Shown one piece after another: positions 8,100-12,233 of a stretch of DNA of 12,233 nucleotides. Positions within the stretch are counted from its first letter, which is position 1. Every line of letters begins with the position of its first letter. Made by a program: the position numbers and the translations under genes. The notes beneath the pieces were generated by a model, which worked only from the letters and a program-made list of their open reading frames with translations, was not told the origin of the DNA and did not search any database. This DNA is from Actinomycetes bacterium (GTDB taxonomy: Bacteria > Actinomycetota > Actinomycetes > Propionibacteriales > Nocardioidaceae): the NCBI GenBank assembly GCA_023396115.1, contig JAEWXC010000069.1, positions 1 to 12,233 of the forward strand, given 5' to 3'.

Positions 8100-9383
8100 G
8101 TGTCACCTTCGGGCACCCGGACGGGTGCAGGACCCGGCACCGTGACGGGTGCCGGCGCGAGCACGGCCCGCGGCTCCTCTGTCGCGGCCGAGGACACCAC
8201 GGCGCGCCCCTCCGCGGTCGAGCTGGTCGCCCAGATCGTCAACCCGCTGGGGTGGCTGGTCGTGGGCACCGGCGTCGTGGCGCTGGTCGCCGGCGTCGTG
8301 CTGGGCTGGCGCGAACTCCTGGTGCTCGGGGTGGCCTCGCTGGTGGTGCTGCTGTGCTCGGTGCCGTTCCTGGTGGGGCGTACCGCGGTCCGGGTGGACC
8401 TCTCCCTCGAGCCCGCGCGGGTGCAGGCCGGTGAGTCGGTGGCCGCCGGGGTGGTGGTCACCAACGCGTCCGGGCGCCCGATGCTGCCCACGCTGGTCGA
8501 CGTCCCGGTCGGCAGCGCCGTGCACCTGTACCGGCTCCCGGCCCTGGCCGCCGGTGGCCGGCACGAGGAGACCTTCACCATCCGCACCGAGCGGCGCGGC
8601 GTGATCGGGGTCGGCCCGGTCCGCACCCGCCGCGGTGACCCGCTGGGGCTGCTCTCGCGCGACCAGCAGTGGACCGGCGCGCTGGAGATCCTGGTCCGGC
8701 CCGAGATGCTGCCCCTGGAGTCGCTGGGCGCGGGGTTGCTGCGTGACCTGGAGGGTGTCTCCACCGACGCGGTGAGCCAGAGCGACCTGGCCTTCCACGC
8801 GCTGCGCGAGTACGTGCCCGGCGACGACCTGCGGCACGTGCACTGGCGCTCCTCGGCCAAGGCGATGGCCGCCGGCGACGCCGGTGCCCTGCTGGTGCGC
8901 CAGTACCTGGACACCCGACGCAGCCACGCGGTCGTGGTCGTCGACGACCGGTCCGGCTCGTGGGCCGAGGCCGGCGACGTGGAGATCGCCATGTCGGTGG
9001 CGGCCTCGATCACGGTGCGTGCGGTGCTCGACGAGTTCGAGGTGACCTTCGCCAGCGGCCCGACCATGTCGGCCGCCGGGGACGGGTACCTGGCCCTGGA
9101 CCAGATCTGCCGGGCCGAGCCGGGCAGCGAGGGCCTGCTGACCCCGGTCCGCCGGGTCGTGGACGGGGTCGGCGACGCCAGCCTGGCGTTCCTGGTCACC
9201 GGTCCCCGGGCCGACTTCTCCGACCTGCTCCGGTCCTCGGCGCTGCTGCCCCCGCACGTGCGCCGGTTCGCGGTCGTGGTGGACCCGGGGGTGCGCAGCA
9301 AGGTCGCCGAGAGCGGCGGCGTGCAGGTGCTCACCCTCGGTGAGCTCGCCGACCTGCCGGGTCTGCTGAGGTGGTGCCGGTGA
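8100..9383 (+). CDS. DUF58 (VWA-like) membrane protein, partner of MoxR
   Basis: The predicted product is 427 aa. A Gly/Thr/Ala-rich leader of about 40 residues is followed by two adjacent membrane segments (about 51-69 and 72-93) and then a beta-rich region. The DUF58 signature follows (FHALREYVPGDDLRHVHWR, about 232-250). A strand-plus-motif VVVVDDRSGSW (278-288) contains D-x-S-x-S at D283, S285 and S287, the core of a VWA metal-ion-dependent adhesion site. The family is thought to work with MoxR ATPases, with its VWA-like domain binding a metal and a partner. The start is uncertain. GTG 8100 lies 3 nt after the moxR-type stop but has no Shine-Dalgarno, so it would rely on translational coupling. 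GTG 8142 has AGGA nine bases upstream and would give 413 aa. The 3' end overlaps the next gene by four bases. Confidence 0.93.
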   Translation: MSPSGTRTGAGPGTVTGAGASTARGSSVAAEDTTARPSAVELVAQIVNPLGWLVVGTGVVALVAGVVLGWRELLVLGVASLVVLLCSVPFLVGRTAVRVDLSLEPARVQAGESVAAGVVVTNASGRPMLPTLVDVPVGSAVHLYRLPALAAGGRHEETFTIRTERRGVIGVGPVRTRRGDPLGLLSRDQQWTGALEILVRPEMLPLESLGAGLLRDLEGVSTDAVSQSDLAFHALREYVPGDDLRHVHWRSSAKAMAAGDAGALLVRQYLDTRRSHAVVVVDDRSGSWAEAGDVEIAMSVAASITVRAVLDEFEVTFASGPTMSAAGDGYLALDQICRAEPGSEGLLTPVRRVVDGVGDASLAFLVTGPRADFSDLLRSSALLPPHVRRFAVVVDPGVRSKVAESGGVQVLTLGELADLPGLLRWCR

Positions 9384-11794
9384 GCCGCGTCGTCACCGGA
9401 CAGCGTTCCGACACCAGCACGCTGACCCGGTCGGCCACGTTCCGGATGTGGCCCGACCGCCGGGCGCTGCTGGACTCGCTGGCCGTCGTGCTGCTCGGTC
9501 TGCTCGCCCTCTCCGGGCTGGGCCAGACCTACTCGGGCTGGGAGTACCTGGCCGTCGGCGGTGCCGGGCTGGTGCTGGGGGTCCTGCTGGCCCGGGTCAC
9601 CCGGAGCCTGCACTGGCCGTTCGCCGCGCCCGCCCTGCTGGCCGCCCTGCTCTTCTTCCTGCTCGGCCCGGCGCTGACCCTGCGGTCGCTGGGCGACACC
9701 GCCCTGGTGCCGGTGCCCGTGAACCTGGAGACCCTGGCCAGTCAGGTGGTGCACGGCTGGAAGGACCTGCTCACCACCCTGCCGCCGGTCGACGGGGCCG
9801 GGGTCCTGCTGGTGCTGCCCTGGGTGCTCGGCCTGGCCACCGGAGTCCTGGCCCAGTGGGCCGCCTCGGCCCGCCCGCGCCAGGAGGTGCTGCGGGTGGT
9901 GGCGCCCGGTGCGGTGCTGCTGGTGCTGCTGGCCGTCGTGGTCCTGCTCGGCGTGGACCGTCCCTCCTCGCTGCTGCTGCAGGGCTTCGCGTTCGGGGCA
10001 CTGCTGCTGGGCTGGTGGGCGTTGCGCGCCGACCGGGTCACCGAGCAGACCCGGGCCGCGGGGCCGGTGCGCCTGGTCGCGGGCGCTGCGCTGCTGGCCG
10101 TGGCCCTGGGGGTCGCGGTGCCCGTCTCCGGCGCGCTGGAGCCCGACGACCGGACGGTGCTGCGCGACCACGTGGAGCCGCCGTTCGACATCGGCCGGTA
10201 CGCCTCGCCGCTGGCCTCCTTCCGCCGCTACGTCGACCCCAAGGGCACCAGCGCGTCGAAGAACCTCTTCGACAGCGAGCTGTTCAGCGTCTCGGGGCTC
10301 CCGGCCGGCACCCCGGTACGGATCGCGGCCATGGACGCCTACGACGGCATGGTCTGGGGCGCCACCAACGACGCGCTGCCCGGCGCCGAGGCCGGCACCG
10401 ACTCCTTCCAGCGGGTCAGCTCGGTGATCCACAACCCCGGCAAGGGCGAGGTCGTCACCGGACGCGTCACCGTCGGCCGGGGCTGGTCGGGCGTCTGGCT
10501 GCCCGCGGCCGGGGCGCTGCAGGGCATGGAGTTCCTCAGCGGCGACCCGCGCGGCAAGGCCGAGGCGTTCCGCTACAACCTGGCCACCCGCACCGCGGTC
10601 GTCCCGACCGGCGTGCACCCCGGCGACACCTACCGGTTCACCGCCCGGCTGCCGGAGCAGGAGGTCACCCCCGACACGGTGCTGTCCAGCTCCACGCCGC
10701 CGATGGTGGAGGGGACCGCGTTCCTCGACGGGCCCGCCGGCGCCTGGAGCGGCGACGCCGAGACCCCGGTCGAGCGGGTGCTGGCGATCGCCGAGCACCT
10801 GCGCACCACCGGCCGCTACTCCGACGGCGTGGTCCGCAGCGAGCGGATGTACGCGCCCGGGCACGGGCTGGGCCGGTTGAGCACCGGGATGGTCGACGCC
10901 CCCACGATGGTCGGCAACGACGAGCAGTACGCCGCGCTGATGGCGCTGCTGGCCACCAAGGTCGGGGTGCCGGCCCGGGTGGTGCTGGGGGCCGAGCTGC
11001 CCGAGTCGGGCGTGGTCACCGGCGGTGACGTGCACGCCTGGGTCGAGCTGCGCGCCGCCGACGGCGAGTGGGTCACCCTGCCCCGCAAGGCGTTCGTGCC
11101 CACCGAGCCCCCGGACGAGGAGCAGCGCCTGGTCGAGCAGCCGATGAGTGGCACCGTGGTGGTCCCGCCGGCCCCGATCCAGCCGCCCTCGTTCGCCGGC
11201 GAGCAGGCCGACCAGGACCTCAAGAAGCGTCGCGCCGAACGTCAGGACGACGAGGACGAGGAGTCCCTGGTCGACCGGCTGCCCGCCTGGGTGCGGATCG
11301 TGCTGCTGGTCGTGGGCGGTCCGTTGCTGCTGCTGGCCCTGCTGCTGGGTGCCGTGGTCGGGCTGAAGGCCTGGCGTCGCAGCCGGCGTCGCCACGCCCC
11401 GGTGGTCTCGGCCCGCTTCGTGGGGGCCTGGCACGACCTGGTCGAGCACGCCCGCGACCTGGGCCGCGCGGTCCCGACCCGGGCTGAGCTGACCCGTCGT
11501 GAGCAGGCCGCAGCGATCCCCGGTGGCGCCGCGCTGGCGCTGGCCCGGTCCGCGGACCGGCACGTCTTCGGCCCGCAGACCCCCAAGGCGTCCACCGCGC
11601 GGGAGTACTGGGGCGAGGTCGCCGAGGAGCGGCGTCGGCTCTCCTCGGAGGTGGGCCGCTGGCGGCGGTTCCTGGCCGCGGTCGACCCGCGCACGCTGCT
11701 GCCGGCCCGACGCGACCGGAAGCGGTCCCGGCGAGCCGGTCGGGGCGGTCGCGGGGGAGTGCTGCGCCGGGGTCCGTTCCGGCGTCGCGGCTGA
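9380..11794 (+). CDS. TgpA-like membrane protein with a degenerate transglutaminase-like domain
   Basis: The predicted product is 804 aa with about seven N-terminal membrane segments (near 29-49, 55-72, 80-98, 140-160, 173-192, 197-215, 230-250). A large, probably extracytoplasmic region contains a transglutaminase-like core (about 470-580). One more membrane segment (about 639-662) and a charged C-terminal region with a DUF4129-like feel (LARSADRHVFG, TAREYWGEV) follow. In the core, the segment GNDEQYAALMALLATKVGVPARV has Asp514 where active enzymes have the catalytic Cys. His552 is kept (HAWVEL). The usual catalytic Asp after the tryptophan is replaced (WVTLP, P568). Known active TgpA proteins are inner-membrane transglutaminases with an intact triad, so this one is probably a non-enzymatic relative. 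GTG 9380 is chosen because it overlaps the previous stop as GTGA and has GAGG eight bases upstream; GTG 9371 and 9374 are alternatives. The last 29 residues hold 14 Arg/Lys. Confidence 0.92.
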   Translation: MSRVVTGQRSDTSTLTRSATFRMWPDRRALLDSLAVVLLGLLALSGLGQTYSGWEYLAVGGAGLVLGVLLARVTRSLHWPFAAPALLAALLFFLLGPALTLRSLGDTALVPVPVNLETLASQVVHGWKDLLTTLPPVDGAGVLLVLPWVLGLATGVLAQWAASARPRQEVLRVVAPGAVLLVLLAVVVLLGVDRPSSLLLQGFAFGALLLGWWALRADRVTEQTRAAGPVRLVAGAALLAVALGVAVPVSGALEPDDRTVLRDHVEPPFDIGRYASPLASFRRYVDPKGTSASKNLFDSELFSVSGLPAGTPVRIAAMDAYDGMVWGATNDALPGAEAGTDSFQRVSSVIHNPGKGEVVTGRVTVGRGWSGVWLPAAGALQGMEFLSGDPRGKAEAFRYNLATRTAVVPTGVHPGDTYRFTARLPEQEVTPDTVLSSSTPPMVEGTAFLDGPAGAWSGDAETPVERVLAIAEHLRTTGRYSDGVVRSERMYAPGHGLGRLSTGMVDAPTMVGNDEQYAALMALLATKVGVPARVVLGAELPESGVVTGGDVHAWVELRAADGEWVTLPRKAFVPTEPPDEEQRLVEQPMSGTVVVPPAPIQPPSFAGEQADQDLKKRRAERQDDEDEESLVDRLPAWVRIVLLVVGGPLLLLALLLGAVVGLKAWRRSRRRHAPVVSARFVGAWHDLVEHARDLGRAVPTRAELTRREQAAAIPGGAALALARSADRHVFGPQTPKASTAREYWGEVAEERRRLSSEVGRWRRFLAAVDPRTLLPARRDRKRSRRAGRGGRGGVLRRGPFRRRG

Positions 11795-11804
11795 GTACCA
11801 CGAT

Positions 11805-11833
11805 TTCGGTTCTGGGGCGGGCCTCGCTACGAT
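11805..11833 (+). promoter_or_regulatory. Predicted sigma70-type promoter for infA
   Basis: TTCGGT (11805-11810) and TACGAT (11828-11833) are separated by 17 bases. The -10 box fits TANNNT; the -35 box is a moderate match. The promoter starts only eleven bases after the stop of the transglutaminase-like gene. No hairpin-plus-T-run terminator is visible between them, so read-through from the upstream operon is possible. Transcription would begin near 11840. Confidence 0.5.
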
Positions 11834-11880
11834 GGCGTGTCGGCCCAACGTGGGTTGTCCGTGGCGTGCCTCGCGGCTGC

Positions 11881-11894
11881 CCGGTCCGTACCGG
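11881..11894 (+). repeat. Small hairpin in the infA leader (5-bp stem)
   Basis: CCGGT pairs perfectly with ACCGG across the 4-nt loop CCGT. No run of T follows, so it is not an intrinsic terminator. Confidence 0.35.
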
Positions 11895-11907
11895 CACCGA
11901 ACTCCCC

Positions 11908-11921
11908 AGGAGACCTCGGTG
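11908..11921 (+). promoter_or_regulatory. Shine-Dalgarno plus GTG inside the infA leader
   Basis: AGGAG (11908-11912) stands six bases before GTG (11919-11921), which is better spaced than infA's own site. The frame starting there (MQCGREEVPTG) has no stop up to the window edge and overlaps infA out of frame. Its composition is what a GC-rich shadow frame gives, so a real protein is doubtful. It may be chance or a leader translation signal. Confidence 0.2.
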
Positions 11922-11966
11922 CAGTGCGGCCGGGAAGAGGTTCCCACCGGCACCGCACGAGGTCCA

Positions 11967-11982
11967 CCACCGCCAGCGGTGG
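11967..11982 (+). repeat. Hairpin in the infA leader (7-bp stem)
   Basis: CCACCGC and GCGGTGG are perfect inverted arms around CA. In RNA the likely form is a 6-bp stem with a CCAG tetraloop. It lies 75 bases before the infA start and has no U-tract. Confidence 0.4.
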
Positions 11983-12057
11983 AGGTTCCCGGGCCGGACG
12001 CCGGCGGCACCCGCCACCGGTGTGCAGGACACGGTAGACGAACAGATTGCGGAGGAC

Positions 12058-12233
12058 ATGCCGAAGAAGGAAGGCGTGATCGAGATCGAGGGCACCGTCG
12101 TGGAGGCCCTTCCCAACGCCATGTTCCGGGTCGAGCTGACCAACGGACACAAGGTGCTCGCCCACATCAGCGGCAAGATGCGCCAGCACTACATCCGGAT
12201 CCTCCCCGAGGACCGCGTGGTGGTGGAGCTCTC
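12058..12233 (+). CDS. infA: Translation initiation factor IF-1, 5' part (truncated by the window edge)
   Basis: The 58 visible codons (MPKKEGVIEIEGTVVEALPN and onward) match IF-1, a small OB-fold protein that binds the A site of the 30S ribosomal subunit during initiation. Characteristic stretches include AMFRVEL, HKVLAHISGKMR and HYIRILPEDRV. Normal length is 72-73 aa, so about 15 C-terminal residues lie outside the window. The ATG at 12058 agrees with the family start. GGAGG at 12051-12055 leaves only two bases before the ATG, an unusually tight spacing. An in-frame GTG at 12022 would add 12 residues and is less likely. In actinobacteria infA usually heads the rpmJ-rpsM-rpsK-rpsD-rpoA-rplQ cluster, which would be expected to the right. 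Confidence 0.97.
   Translation, partial: MPKKEGVIEIEGTVVEALPNAMFRVELTNGHKVLAHISGKMRQHYIRILPEDRVVVEL

Larger units (their letters stand above)
11841..12057 (+). other. Long 5' leader of infA, about 215 nt, with hairpins
   Basis: If the promoter call is right, the infA transcript carries an unusually long untranslated leader. It contains two compact hairpins (11881-11894 and 11967-11982) and two short direct repeats: ACCGGCACCG at 11890 and 11947, and AGGTTCCC at 11938 and 11983. It also holds a well-formed internal Shine-Dalgarno plus GTG at 11908-11921. No known riboswitch or ribosomal-protein leader was recognised. GC-rich DNA forms stems easily, so a regulatory role is unproven. Confidence 0.3.

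Noticed and set aside
7817..12010. A 1397-codon open frame on the minus strand opposite the DUF58 and transglutaminase-like genes
   Set aside because: It is antisense to three well-supported genes. Its Pro/Arg/Gly/His/Gln-rich translation has no domain and is what G/C-biased third positions produce on the opposite strand.
11837..12037. A 66-codon plus-strand frame within the infA leader
   Set aside because: It begins at or before the predicted transcription start, has no Shine-Dalgarno and translates to low-complexity sequence.

Overview
The window is very GC-rich, uses GTG starts freely and has strongly G/C-biased third codon positions. Together with the IF-1 sequence at the right edge (start MPKKEGVIEIEG), this points to a high-GC actinobacterium, plausibly Nocardioidaceae/Nocardioides-like. 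The lineage is inferred from sequence feel; no search was run.

Layout, left to right. (1) 1-557, minus strand: the N-terminal 185 codons of a gene that leaves the window on the left. It has a strong Shine-Dalgarno and no recognisable domain in the visible part; an FHA-domain protein is a guess from context. (2) 558-801: a divergent intergenic region with a good sigma70-type promoter facing right (TTGTCG-17-TAGGCT) and a short palindrome. (3) 802-7071: a giant (about 2089 aa) predicted cell-surface protein. It has an N-terminal membrane anchor, a beta-propeller-like region, a charged linker, about eleven tandem Ig-like/cadherin-like modules, three fibronectin type III domains and a cysteine-rich C-terminus. 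(4) 7128-8096: a MoxR-type AAA+ ATPase. (5) 8100-9383: a DUF58 protein with two membrane segments and a VWA-type metal-site motif. (6) 9380-11794: a TgpA-like multi-pass membrane protein whose transglutaminase-like domain has lost the catalytic Cys and Asp. (7) 11795-12057: a promoter and a roughly 215-nt leader with hairpins. (8) 12058 to the right edge: infA (translation initiation factor IF-1), truncated by the window.

Genes 3-6 read as one rightward operon, with gaps of 56 and 3 nt and then a 4-nt overlap. MoxR ATPases paired with DUF58/VWA-type proteins are generally thought to act as chaperone or metal-insertion systems. Here they are encoded with a giant surface protein and a transglutaminase-fold protein that looks catalytically dead. 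The best candidate for an under-described system is therefore a MoxR-DUF58 machine that assembles or remodels a large disulfide-stabilised surface protein, with the transglutaminase-like protein acting as a membrane scaffold or binding module. That working model is inference; the domain calls rest on visible motifs.

No tRNA, rRNA, CRISPR array, insertion sequence or other mobile-element signature was seen. Only the 5' part of infA and the N-terminal part of the leftmost gene are present, so their full products cannot be described.
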